DNA from: Patescibacteria group bacterium
GTDB lineage: Bacteria; Patescibacteriota; Patescibacteriia; UBA1558; S5-K13
Reading direction: 5' to 3'
DNA length: 9,181 nt
Assembly (NCBI GenBank): GCA_028703545.1
Contig: JAQVMR010000035.1
Span: forward strand, 1 to 9,181
The notes beneath the pieces were generated by a model, which was not told where the DNA came from, ran no database searches, and was given only the letters and a program-made list of their open reading frames with translations. Below are positions 1 through 6,508 of the stretch, in pieces (the first letter of the stretch is position 1; the number at the start of each line of letters is the position of its first letter). Both the position numbers and the translations under genes were made by a program.

Positions 1-249
1 CACCTAGCATCTTTACTACTCATGAGGGTCTTCTATCGATTTGCAGTAAAAAACAATTTCGATGGGGCTGTCATGGCAACAGATGCGAGACTATTCAAAC
101 TATTGAATGTCATAGGATTCCACATGATCAAGATTGGTCAAGAAAAGTTCTATGAGGGTTCAGTAACAATTCCAGCCTATATTGATCTTAGAGAGACAGA
201 AAAAAAACTCCCAAAGAGAAATTATGAGTTGTACAAATTTTTTACATAA
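1..249 (+). CDS. Probable GNAT-fold acyltransferase, C-terminal fragment
   Basis: The reading frame is open from the first base, so this is the 3' end of a longer gene; the ATG at 22 is probably internal. The visible 82 residues begin HLASLLLMRVFYRFAVKNN and continue through FDGAVMATDARLFKLLNVIG and a segment ending in PAYIDL. A helix, then a 'free-access to data on D-R-L-x-x-L-L-x-x-x-G' strand and helix, then a strand ending in a conserved-looking proline/tyrosine is the pattern I associate with the C-terminal half of FeeM/LuxI-like N-acyltransferases of the GNAT superfamily. That would make it an acyl-ACP or acyl-CoA dependent amino-acid acyltransferase, but the catalytic N-terminal half lies outside the window, so the call is by resemblance only. 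The stop codon sits inside the 5' arm of a hairpin (246-282). No neighbour on this strand suggests a pathway. Confidence 0.5.
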   Translation, partial: HLASLLLMRVFYRFAVKNNFDGAVMATDARLFKLLNVIGFHMIKIGQEKFYEGSVTIPAYIDLRETEKKLPKRNYELYKFFT

Positions 250-282
250 GGGACAAATTATATTTACGTGTTTGCCCCTTAT
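246..282 (+). terminator. Hairpin terminator after the GNAT-like gene
   Basis: ATAAGGG (246-252) pairs perfectly with CCCTTAT (276-282). After one A/C mismatch, CAAA (254-257) pairs with TTTG (271-274), leaving a 13-base loop. The stop codon TAA (247-249) lies in the 5' arm. The downstream tract is TTATTTAT rather than a pure T run, so it is an imperfect intrinsic terminator, but its position at the end of the gene fits that role. Confidence 0.6.
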
Positions 283-318
283 TTATTTATAAAAAAATAA
301 TTTTAATATAGCATAAAC

Positions 319-346
319 AAAAAAATCGCCCTCTAAGAAAGTGATT
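319..346 (-). terminator. Intrinsic terminator of the tRNA unit
   Basis: On the minus strand the 23 bases from 346 to 324 fold as AATC-A-CTTTC, loop TTA, GAGGG-C-GATT. This gives nine or so pairs including two G-U wobbles and one A/C mismatch. Five further T residues (319-323) follow directly, making a seven-T run with the stem end. It lies downstream of tRNA-Gln, tRNA-Ser and the tRNA-like remnant, so it probably ends their shared transcript. Confidence 0.6.
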
Positions 347-373
347 ATTTAAGTGCCTAGTGCTAGCACGATG

Positions 374-413
374 TGGCGGGGGAGAACGGATTCGAACCCA
401 CTAGGGTCGCCCT
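374..413 (-). pseudogene. Orphan tRNA-like 3' end (T-arm, acceptor 3' strand, GCCA)
   Basis: Read on the minus strand, a small hairpin AGGG-CGA-CCCT (413-403), resembling a class II variable arm, is followed by GTGGG, the canonical T-loop TTCGAAT (396-390), CCGTT, the acceptor strand CTCCCCC, a G discriminator and an encoded CCA (376-374). No matching 5' acceptor (GGGGGAG), D-arm or anticodon arm can be found in the about 40 bases before it, because tRNA-Ser ends at 456. The T-stem is also poor: only two Watson-Crick pairs next to the loop plus one terminal wobble. The simplest reading is a decayed or truncated class II tRNA (Ser/Leu-like) or the 3' fragment left at an integration site. It sits between the tRNA promoter and terminator, so it is probably transcribed. 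Confidence 0.55.
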
Positions 414-455
414 TCTCTCATAGGCTCAAGGGTTGACACCGATACAAAATTGTGT

Positions 456-545
<90 letters not shown>

Positions 546-557
546 GAAATAAATTAT

Positions 558-632
558 TGGCTGGGGAGGTAGGGTTCGAACCTACGAATGTCGGCTTCAA
601 AGGCCGATGCCTTACCACTTGGCTACTCCCCA
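558..632 (-). tRNA. tRNA-Gln(UUG)
   Basis: The 75-base minus-strand gene has acceptor TGGGGAG paired with CTCCCCA, D-arm GCC...GGC, and anticodon arm TCGGC-CTTTGAA-GCCGA. The anticodon is TTG, so it decodes glutamine CAA/CAG. The T-arm is GTAGG-TTCGAAC-CCTAC, followed by G and an encoded CCA. All four stems pair completely. It is the first gene of the tRNA unit, beginning about 16 bases after the predicted transcription start. Confidence 0.95.
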
Positions 633-654
633 ATAAAAATGATAGATGTAAAAT

Positions 655-683
655 ATTATCTCTCATTTTTTGGGAAATGTCAA
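655..683 (-). promoter_or_regulatory. Sigma-70 promoter of the tRNA unit
   Basis: On the minus strand a perfect TTGACA (683-678) is followed by a 17-base spacer and GATAAT (660-655), one mismatch from the -10 consensus. Transcription would begin near 648, about 16 bases before tRNA-Gln. A strong promoter is what a stable RNA operon needs. Confidence 0.8.
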
Positions 684-756
684 TATTTATTATATTGATT
701 CAAATATTTTTTTGTTTGTTTCTAAATTTTTTGTTGATTATGGGAATTATAAAAAA

Positions 757-1218
757 TTATTTTTTCATGTCAGTATCCTTTATAATATTAAGCAGCAAAA
801 AGGATTCATTTTTTTGTCCCAATTTTATTGCTATTTTATGTTCCCCTAGTGTTTTTATATGATGCTCTAATTTAATTTTTGAGGGGGAAATTTCTATATT
901 GTGTTTTTCTTTTAAGATTTTAGATAAATCTTGGGCTGTTATTCCACCAAATAAATGCCCTTCTTCATTTGCTTTTACGGAAATTGTAATTTTTATTTTT
1001 GAAATTTTGTTTGATAAATTATCTAAATTTTTTTCATGCTTTGTCTGTTTCTGTTTGGCATTATAGATTTGTTTTTCTAGTTGTTTTATTTTTTTGTCAT
1101 CAGCTAGTTCTGCTAATTTTTGTGGAAATAAATAATTTAAAGCATATCCATTGGACACTTCTTTTATGTCATCTTTTTTTGCTACATTTTTTACATCTTT
1201 TAAAAATATTACTTTCAT
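757..1218 (-). CDS. rplI: 50S ribosomal protein L9
   Basis: Bacterial L9 binds 23S rRNA near the L1 stalk and restrains ribosome movement on mRNA. At 153 residues this is normal family length. Residues 1-40 form the rRNA-binding N domain: MKVIFLKDV at the start, then a short basic loop and VSNGYALNYLFPQKLA, equivalent to the family's 'V..GYARN.L.P..LA' signature. Residues about 41-75 are the lysine-rich connecting helix. Residues about 76-147 are the C domain with ANEEGHLFGGITAQDL. The ATG at 1218 is the only sensible start because it begins the conserved N-terminal strand; no Shine-Dalgarno precedes it. It lies 79 bases after the protease gene on the same strand; a TATAAT-like box at 1281-1276 could give it its own start, but no matching -35 is clear. 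Its presence is informative because several CPR lineages lack L9. Confidence 0.95.
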   Translation of the reverse strand: MKVIFLKDVKNVAKKDDIKEVSNGYALNYLFPQKLAELADDKKIKQLEKQIYNAKQKQTKHEKNLDNLSNKISKIKITISVKANEEGHLFGGITAQDLSKILKEKHNIEISPSKIKLEHHIKTLGEHKIAIKLGQKNESFLLLNIIKDTDMKK

Positions 1219-1297
1219 ATATTTAGTAATTTTAATAATTAGCTTTAAGTTTTAGCAATTAGATGATTATTTAATATTATACAACTAAGAATTTTCA

Positions 1298-2572
1298 CTA
1301 TTTTAATAATTCGATTGCTTTGTCTAGTTGAGGATCTTTATCTTTGTTGTAGTCATCACCCGATAATATTATTTCAATATCAGGCTTAATCCCTTCTTTG
1401 TCTATTGCTCTATCGTGCGGAGTTAACCATTTTGCAATTGTTAATTTAATTGAAGATCCATCTGGTAATTTTGTTAAATCCTGCACACTTCCCTTTCCAA
1501 AAGTTGTTTCTCCTATAATCGTTGCAACTTTATAATCTTGAAGCGCGCCAGCAACTATTTCTGATGCACTGGCTGATCCTTTGTTTACTAAAACTACAGT
1601 TTTTTTATCTTTGAGTTTTGCAAAACCGGTTGATGAATAATTTTGTGTTTTTTCTCTATTTTTTGAAACTTCTTTTACTATTATATTATTATCTATCCAA
1701 TAACTTGATACCTTTATTGCTGTTGTTAGGTATCCACCGGGATTATTTCTTAAATCTAATATTATATATTGTTTGTTTAGGGAATCATTTACAGCTTTTT
1801 CAAATAAGCTCTCCGTGTCTTGATTGAAGTGAGTTATTTTTATATAAGCAATATTTCTATCATTTAAAAGTTTGTCTATTTCTGGTTTTCCGGTGTTTGT
1901 TTTTATGCTTTCATAGTGAATTTCATCTCTTGTGATTTCTATATCTCTCTCTTTTTCACTACCGCTTTGTATTGTTAATGTTACTTTGGTTCCTTTTTCT
2001 CCCCTTATCATTCCAACGGCATTGTTTAGGCTAATATAAGATGTATCAATTTTATTTATTGCGAGAATTACATCTCCCGCTTTAATTCCAGCTTTCTCTG
2101 CAGGAGAATTTGGAAGAGGTGCTATTACTGTTATCTTTTCATCTTTTATGCTGAGTTCTGCACCAATTCCATCAAATTTACCCTCTAATTCACTATTAAA
2201 TTCTTCCGATATGTCAGGTGGTAAAAATATCGAATATGGATCATTTAAAGATGCTACTAATCCAGATAGGGATCCATAAAACATTTGAGAGTCTTTAGTT
2301 CCAGAAGAGTCAATATATTTTTCTCTAATAGTATCCCACGTTTTCCAAAATAATTTAAAATCAACATCTTTTGATAGATAAGTGGAGATTTCTGTATCTT
2401 TATTTTTTAATTCACCTTGATTATTTTTGATTATAAAATTAGAATTTTCAGACCCAGATACTCCAATTAAAAGTCCGACAAAAAAACTTATTAATATAAG
2501 AACTGCAATAAAAATTATTTTTTTTGTTTTTTTAGTTTCTGAGTTTTGATTTTGCATTATTATTTTTGGCAT
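1298..2572 (-). CDS. ctp: S41 carboxyl-terminal processing protease with PDZ domain
   Basis: A membrane-anchored serine protease of the CtpA/CtpB/Prc family that cleaves extracytoplasmic proteins from their C-termini. The 424 residues show a lysine-rich cytoplasmic start and a single hydrophobic segment (about 19-38), so the protease lies outside the membrane. A DPYSIFLPP motif follows at 111-119. The PDZ domain (about 130-205) carries SPAEKAGIKAGDVILAI. The S41 core contains DLRNNPGG (273-280) and GSASASEI. The catalytic set is Ser335, Lys360 (TFGKGS) and Gln364, with the 25- and 4-residue spacings of characterised family members. M1 is chosen; M6 is an alternative. The gene starts 4 bases after the murA stop, so the two are almost certainly co-transcribed, placing it beside peptidoglycan synthesis. 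Substrate is unknown; in other bacteria the family trims cell-wall hydrolases and signalling proteins. Confidence 0.93.
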   Translation of the reverse strand: MPKIIMQNQNSETKKTKKIIFIAVLILISFFVGLLIGVSGSENSNFIIKNNQGELKNKDTEISTYLSKDVDFKLFWKTWDTIREKYIDSSGTKDSQMFYGSLSGLVASLNDPYSIFLPPDISEEFNSELEGKFDGIGAELSIKDEKITVIAPLPNSPAEKAGIKAGDVILAINKIDTSYISLNNAVGMIRGEKGTKVTLTIQSGSEKERDIEITRDEIHYESIKTNTGKPEIDKLLNDRNIAYIKITHFNQDTESLFEKAVNDSLNKQYIILDLRNNPGGYLTTAIKVSSYWIDNNIIVKEVSKNREKTQNYSSTGFAKLKDKKTVVLVNKGSASASEIVAGALQDYKVATIIGETTFGKGSVQDLTKLPDGSSIKLTIAKWLTPHDRAIDKEGIKPDIEIILSGDDYNKDKDPQLDKAIELLK

Positions 2573-2576
2573 TTTT

Positions 2577-3833
2577 TTATTCTTCTCTTTTTATGTTTGC
2601 ACCTAATTTATTTAATCTTTTTTCTATATCCTCATATCCTCTATCTATTTGTTGAATATTATCAATTTGAGTTGTTCCTTGTGCTATTAATCCAGCTATA
2701 AGCATGGCAAGTCCAGCTCTTATATCGGGGCTTTCCATTTTTTTACCAGATAGTTTGACAGGACCATTTACTACAACCCTATGTGGATCACATAAAACAA
2801 GTTTAGCACCCATTCTTGATAAAAAATCAGTAAAAAATAGTCTACTTTCATAAATTGTCTCGTGCATCATACTCATGCCATTTGCTTGTGTTAAAAGAAC
2901 CGTATAACAACTTTGTAAATCTGTAGGAAATCCAGGATATTCGTGTGTTGTAATGTCTACATGTTTTAATTTTTTATAATCTTTTACTTGTATATAATTT
3001 TTTCCTATTTCTAAATTAACACCCATGTTATGTAAAATTTTTATTGGAATATCTAGGTGACTAGGATCGCATTTGGTAATTTTTATATTACTTTTCGTAG
3101 CTATTCCAATACACAAAAAACTCCCAGCCTCAATTCTATCTGGAATAATTGTAAATTCTGTTCCCTTTAATTTTTTAACTCCATTTATAATTACATTGTG
3201 TGTTCCTGCCCCTTTTATATCAGCGCCCATTTGATTTAACATATCTGAAAGTGCTATTACTTCTGGTTCACATGCTGCATTTATTATTTCAGTTTTTCCA
3301 TCAGCTAAAACTGCTGCCATAATAAGAGCCTCTGTCCCCGTGTGAGAAATTTTTGGAAATACATACCTACAAGCCTTTATTCCATTATTTGTAAATCTAT
3401 ATAGACCATTTCTTACTTCAATTTTTATGTGCATGTATTTGAGAAAATCCAAAAAGAAATCAATGGGCCTTTTTCCTATTACACAACCACCTGGATGTGG
3501 AATTTCTACGATTTTGAATCTATGAAGTAGGGGTGGAACAAACATAAGAGATGTTCTAATTTTTTTTGCCGTATCAGAATTTAATTTTTTTGGATTTAAA
3601 TTTTTTGCAGTGACTGCTATTGAGTCTTTGCTTAATTTTTCTACTTTTGCACCCAGGTCTTTCAAAATTTCTATAGATAGGTTAACATCAATAATATTGG
3701 GTAGGTTTTTTATAATAATTCTTTCTTCGCTTAAAAGCGTTGCTGGTATTGCCTTTAGGGCATTATTCTTGGCCCCCTTTACATCGATTGAGCCATGTAA
3801 TTTTACGCCACCTTGAATAATAAATTTTGACAT
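2577..3833 (-). CDS. murA: UDP-N-acetylglucosamine 1-carboxyvinyltransferase MurA
   Basis: MurA transfers enolpyruvate from phosphoenolpyruvate to UDP-GlcNAc, the first committed step of peptidoglycan synthesis, in the cytoplasm. The 418-residue length matches the family. Visible key positions are Lys22-Asn23 in VKGAKNNALK, the flexible-loop cysteine Cys117 in PGGCVIGKRPID (the residue attacked by fosfomycin), the PDRIEAG segment at 231-237, Asp305 in FPTDLQ, and IDRGYEDIEKRL at 396-407. The enzyme therefore looks intact and, by the family rule, the Cys form would be fosfomycin-sensitive. The ATG at 3833 starts the SKFIIQGG strand and has no Shine-Dalgarno. It is first in the murA-protease-rplI set, with a candidate promoter at 3870-3898. 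Confidence 0.97.
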   Translation of the reverse strand: MSKFIIQGGVKLHGSIDVKGAKNNALKAIPATLLSEERIIIKNLPNIIDVNLSIEILKDLGAKVEKLSKDSIAVTAKNLNPKKLNSDTAKKIRTSLMFVPPLLHRFKIVEIPHPGGCVIGKRPIDFFLDFLKYMHIKIEVRNGLYRFTNNGIKACRYVFPKISHTGTEALIMAAVLADGKTEIINAACEPEVIALSDMLNQMGADIKGAGTHNVIINGVKKLKGTEFTIIPDRIEAGSFLCIGIATKSNIKITKCDPSHLDIPIKILHNMGVNLEIGKNYIQVKDYKKLKHVDITTHEYPGFPTDLQSCYTVLLTQANGMSMMHETIYESRLFFTDFLSRMGAKLVLCDPHRVVVNGPVKLSGKKMESPDIRAGLAMLIAGLIAQGTTQIDNIQQIDRGYEDIEKRLNKLGANIKREE

Positions 3834-3869
3834 ATTATTATTATAATTAGGTTTCTTAATATATCAGAT

Positions 3870-3898
3870 ATTTTACCCGAAATTTATTCCTTATGCAA
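3870..3898 (-). promoter_or_regulatory. Candidate sigma-70 promoter for murA
   Basis: On the minus strand TTGCAT (3898-3893), a 17-base spacer, then TAAAAT (3875-3870), one mismatch from the -10 consensus. Transcription would start near 3863, about 30 bases before murA. It lies in the 93-base gap between the divergent murA and PEGA genes. AT-richness makes chance matches likely, so confidence is moderate. Confidence 0.5.
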
Positions 3899-3926
3899 CT
3901 TTTTAATTTTATAATTTTTAAAATTT

Positions 3927-5246
3927 ATGCACATTATTTTTAGAAGATTTTTAGCTTATTTCACAATAATAGTTTTTATTATTGCATCTTGTTTTTTTGT
4001 ATTTATATCTTTTGGCTACAGATATAACTTCATAAAGAATAAATTTGAAAAAACTTCCGTTTTGTATATTAAATCATATCCAAGAGATGCAAACGTTTTA
4101 TTAAATGATAAAAAATATAAAAAAACAACCCCCACTCAGATAAATTATTTAAAACCAGATGTTTACAAAATTCAAGTAGAAAAAGAAAAATATCAAAAAT
4201 GGGAGAAGCAAATTAGAGTAAGGGTTGATGAGACCGTTTTTTTTGAAAACACTTCTTTGTTTTTTACTGAAGCAAGGCTAGCCATGATTGAACAAGGAGA
4301 TTTTCAAGAAATTTCAATTTCACCGAATAAAGAAATGATATTATTTTATGATAAGAGCAATAAAAATTTAAATATTTTTGATATTAAATCAAACAATATT
4401 GCAAATATTGAAAAAAATATTTCTGAGTTAAATTATACTTTATGGTCTTCTGATAATCAGAAAATACTTTTTGAATCAAAAAATAAATATTTTGTTTCTT
4501 TTCCTTATTTGAGTAAGAACACATTGGACTTGTCAAAACACCTAAATTTTAAAATAAAAAGTTTTTCCTGGGATAAGTTTAATTCAGATATTCTTTATAT
4601 AATTGATTTTTCAGATAATTTATATAAATTCGATGTTGTTAATCTAAAACTAGAAAATACAGGACTAAAAAATATTTTAGCTGTTAAGCCAGAGGGTGAT
4701 AAAATATTTTATGTTCAAAAACAAAAGGATCAGACAATTTTTACATTTTATAGAAAAAATTCCAAGGATTCTGATTTTATAGTTGTCCCCTATAGTAATA
4801 ATTACAAATTTTTAGAGCCATACAGGGATTATTTTTGTCTCTTAGATGGGAACTCCAATAAAATGTATTTGATGGACCCAAATCAAAAAGATTACATACT
4901 AAAAACAATTTATAATATAGATGGTGTTTCCTGGGATTTATATAATAGAATTTTATTATTAAAAAATGATTTTGAAATTAGGATTTATGATATAAAAACT
5001 CAAGAAGAAAAAACCATACTAAGATCAAGTCAAAAAATAGATGGGGCTTTTTGGCATAGAAATAATAATCATATTTTTTATAAATTAAATAATGAATTAA
5101 GGGTTTTAGAGTTGGATGACAGATGGGGAAGGAATGAATTTTTAATTAAAAAAGACATAATATCAAATAATATTTTAACTAATAGACGCGGAAATATAAT
5201 TTATTACATTACAAAAGAAGGATTAGTAAAAAATACCATTCAATAA
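3927..5246 (+). CDS. Membrane-anchored PEGA-domain / beta-propeller protein
   Basis: A 439-residue surface-side protein of unknown function. Residues 1-8 are basic, and about 9-31 form one uninterrupted hydrophobic helix, followed by a tyrosine-rich turn (GYRYN). Residues about 44-112 match the PEGA pattern: YIKSYPRDANVLLNDKKY, then PTQINYLKPDVYKIQVEK and a closing strand. From about 125 to the end there are at least five repeating blade-like units, each starting near 'SW/FW' and running into paired strands, for example ISPNKEMILFYD, LWSSDNQKILFES, FSWDKFNSDILYIID, VSWDLYNRILLLK and AFWHRNNNHIFYKL. This resembles TolB/WD40-type propellers. An I-A-S-C lipobox-like string at 19-22 exists, but hydrophobicity continues past the cysteine, so a transmembrane anchor is favoured. 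It is divergent from murA and stands alone on its strand. No Shine-Dalgarno is present; a TATAAT at 3910-3915 would give a nearly leaderless mRNA. Confidence 0.8.
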   Translation: MHIIFRRFLAYFTIIVFIIASCFFVFISFGYRYNFIKNKFEKTSVLYIKSYPRDANVLLNDKKYKKTTPTQINYLKPDVYKIQVEKEKYQKWEKQIRVRVDETVFFENTSLFFTEARLAMIEQGDFQEISISPNKEMILFYDKSNKNLNIFDIKSNNIANIEKNISELNYTLWSSDNQKILFESKNKYFVSFPYLSKNTLDLSKHLNFKIKSFSWDKFNSDILYIIDFSDNLYKFDVVNLKLENTGLKNILAVKPEGDKIFYVQKQKDQTIFTFYRKNSKDSDFIVVPYSNNYKFLEPYRDYFCLLDGNSNKMYLMDPNQKDYILKTIYNIDGVSWDLYNRILLLKNDFEIRIYDIKTQEEKTILRSSQKIDGAFWHRNNNHIFYKLNNELRVLELDDRWGRNEFLIKKDIISNNILTNRRGNIIYYITKEGLVKNTIQ

Positions 5247-5281
5247 TTTTTTTGTCATTGACTTTAAGAAATTTTTTAAAT

Positions 5282-5316
5282 AAAAAACAGCAACTTTTTA
5301 TAAGTTGCCGTTTTTT
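5282..5316. terminator. Bidirectional intrinsic terminator
   Basis: GCAACTT (5290-5296) pairs with AAGTTGC (5302-5308) around a 5-base TTTAT loop. An A/C mismatch and a C-G pair extend it, flanked by AAAAAA (5282-5287) and TTTTTT (5311-5316). The A and T tracts give a U run on either strand, so it can end both the PEGA gene (+) and rmlA (-), which converge here 88 bases apart. Confidence 0.9.
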
Positions 5317-5334
5317 ATAGAGTGAATAAATTTT

Positions 5335-6306
5335 TTAATCTTTTTTGTAATAATTATTTATATCAAATGGTGCATCTTTTTCATCATTAGCCACGCCCTT
5401 AAAAAGATTTTCTTTTTCTGCTTCTTCTGTTTTTTCTGGTGTTGTTTCATAAATTTTTTTATATTTTGAAGAAAAATCATTTATTGTATCACTTGCCTGT
5501 GATTTCATTAATTTCATGGTTTCTTTTACTATTTTTTCTGTAGTTTCTCTTATAATTAATTCGACATCTTCTGGAATTGATGTTTTGCTTTTTCTTGCTA
5601 ATAAATTATTTGCCTCAAGCCATGTATCAATTGATTCTCCACCGTCAGCCCACCATCCAGGCAATAAATCAAATTTCATTGTGCCTTGCTGTACATAAAA
5701 ATTATTTACATCTGTTATTTCTAGTTCCCCACGGCCAGATGGTTTTAAATTTTTTATTACATCCCAGACTTGATTATCATATAAATATAGTCCCGTGACA
5801 GCTAGGTTTCCTATGAATTGTTTTGGTTTTTCAATTATTTCTAAAATTTTATCCCCATCAACACGAGCAATTCCATAATGTTCAGGATGTTCAACCTCTT
5901 TTAGAAATACTCTTGCGCCAATTGGTGTTTTTTTGAATTCTTCAATGGCTTCAGATAAATTGTCTTCAAAAATATTGTCTCCTAGCACTACAACCATCTT
6001 ATCGCTATCAACAAATTCTTTTGTAAGGGATAGGGCTTGGGCAATTCCACCAGCTTCTTCTTGGATTGCGTAAGATAAATTAACGCCAAATTCTCTTCCT
6101 GAGCCAAGTAATTCTAAGAAGTGTCCTGCGTGTCCCCTTCCAGACACAATCATAATGTCTTTTATTCCAGCATCACGAAGAGTTTCTATTGGGTAATAAA
6201 TCATGGGTCTATCATATACAGGAAGTAAATGTTTGTTTGTAACTTTTGTGAGTGGAAATAATCTTGAACCAGTTCCACCCGCTAAAATAACACCTTTTAG
6301 TTTCAT
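5335..6306 (-). CDS. rfbA: Glucose-1-phosphate thymidylyltransferase with C-terminal extension
   Basis: RmlA/RfbA joins dTTP and glucose-1-phosphate to give dTDP-glucose, the entry step to dTDP-L-rhamnose, in the cytoplasm. The catalytic core occupies residues 1 to about 238: GVILAGGTGSRLFPLT (5-20) with the following Lys26 for nucleotide binding, PVYDRPMIYYP (29-39), QEEAGGIAQAL (82-92), LGDN (108-111) with the metal-binding Asp110, IEKP (158-161), and the GWWADGGES segment (217-225). The core is the short form. Residues about 240-323 form an additional highly charged tail, rich in Glu and Lys, probably helical at 246-285 then disordered, ending in DINNYYKKD; it matches nothing I recognise. 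The ATG at 6306 starts the first Rossmann strand. It is separated from rmlD by an opposing small gene and has its own structured leader, so it is probably a separate transcript. Confidence 0.95.
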   Translation of the reverse strand: MKLKGVILAGGTGSRLFPLTKVTNKHLLPVYDRPMIYYPIETLRDAGIKDIMIVSGRGHAGHFLELLGSGREFGVNLSYAIQEEAGGIAQALSLTKEFVDSDKMVVVLGDNIFEDNLSEAIEEFKKTPIGARVFLKEVEHPEHYGIARVDGDKILEIIEKPKQFIGNLAVTGLYLYDNQVWDVIKNLKPSGRGELEITDVNNFYVQQGTMKFDLLPGWWADGGESIDTWLEANNLLARKSKTSIPEDVELIIRETTEKIVKETMKLMKSQASDTINDFSSKYKKIYETTPEKTEEAEKENLFKGVANDEKDAPFDINNYYKKD

Positions 6307-6316
6307 ATTGTTGTAG

Positions 6317-6382
6317 CTTTAGTAATTAGCTCACCCTGGTTTAGTCTTTTAGCGAAGTAGGGCAATTAGCAATTAACTAAAG
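6317..6382 (-). repeat. Inverted-repeat element in the rmlA leader
   Basis: CTTTAGTAATTAGC (6317-6330) is the near-complement of GCAATTAACTAAAG (6369-6382), pairing with one or two bulges. Inside it CCCT (6334-6337) can pair with AGGG (6359-6362). As RNA this would be a roughly 66-base hairpin in the 5' untranslated region, ending about 10 bases before the rmlA start codon. Shorter pieces of the same AATTAGC/TTTAGTAATT vocabulary occur before rplI (about 1224-1262). It may be a small dispersed repeat or a regulatory hairpin; the sequence does not decide. Confidence 0.5.
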
Positions 6383-6403
6383 AATTATTTTTTAATTTAA
6401 TAT

Positions 6404-6432
6404 ATCTTAAATTAATATTTATAAATTTGCAA
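6404..6432 (-). promoter_or_regulatory. Weak candidate promoter for rmlA
   Basis: On the minus strand TTGCAA (6432-6427), 17 bases, then TAAGAT (6409-6404), four of six matches at the -10. It would start transcription upstream of the hairpin element. The surrounding AT-richness makes this only suggestive, but rmlA needs a start signal because the gene before it is on the other strand. Confidence 0.3.
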
Positions 6433-6458
6433 GTGAATTTTTAACATTTTTTGCACAC

Positions 6459-6487
6459 TTGACTTTTTTATTTTTTTATGATTTAAT
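6459..6487 (+). promoter_or_regulatory. Promoter of the zinc-ribbon gene
   Basis: TTGACT (6459-6464), a 17-base spacer and TTTAAT (6482-6487), each one mismatch from consensus. Transcription would begin near 6494, just before the AGGAGG ribosome binding site. Spacing to both the binding site and the gene is consistent. Confidence 0.6.
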
Positions 6488-6498
6488 TTGATATTAAT

Positions 6499-6504
6499 AG
6501 GAGG
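6499..6504 (+). promoter_or_regulatory. Strong Shine-Dalgarno deciding the zinc-ribbon start
   Basis: A perfect AGGAGG lies 4 bases before the ATG at 6509. It fixes that ATG as the start rather than the in-frame TTG at 6488, whose translation would run through the binding site itself. No other gene in the window has a comparable sequence. Confidence 0.85.
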
Positions 6505-6508
6505 AAAT

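Noticed and set aside
378..413. Plus-strand resemblance to a tmRNA 5' end (GGGGG, then GGATTCGA)
   Set aside because: TTCGAA is palindromic, so any tRNA T-loop looks like this in reverse. A tmRNA would have to run through the two antisense tRNAs, and no tag frame or matching 3' end follows.
681..697. CAATAT/ATATTG hairpin near the tRNA promoter as a terminator of rplI or an operator
   Set aside because: The stem is six AT-rich pairs without a following T run on the minus strand, and short palindromes are expected by chance at this base composition.
3827..3847. TTGACA followed by TATAAT on the plus strand as a PEGA-gene promoter
   Set aside because: The spacer is only 9 bases, far from the required 16-18, and the TTGACA overlaps the murA start codon.
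3981..3994. Lipoprotein lipobox (I-A-S-C) in the PEGA protein
   Set aside because: The hydrophobic stretch continues for about nine residues after the cysteine, which fits a transmembrane helix better than a cleaved lipoprotein signal.
6488..6508. TTG as the start of the zinc-ribbon gene
   Set aside because: It would place the perfect AGGAGG inside the coding region; the ATG at 6509 is correctly placed behind that site.
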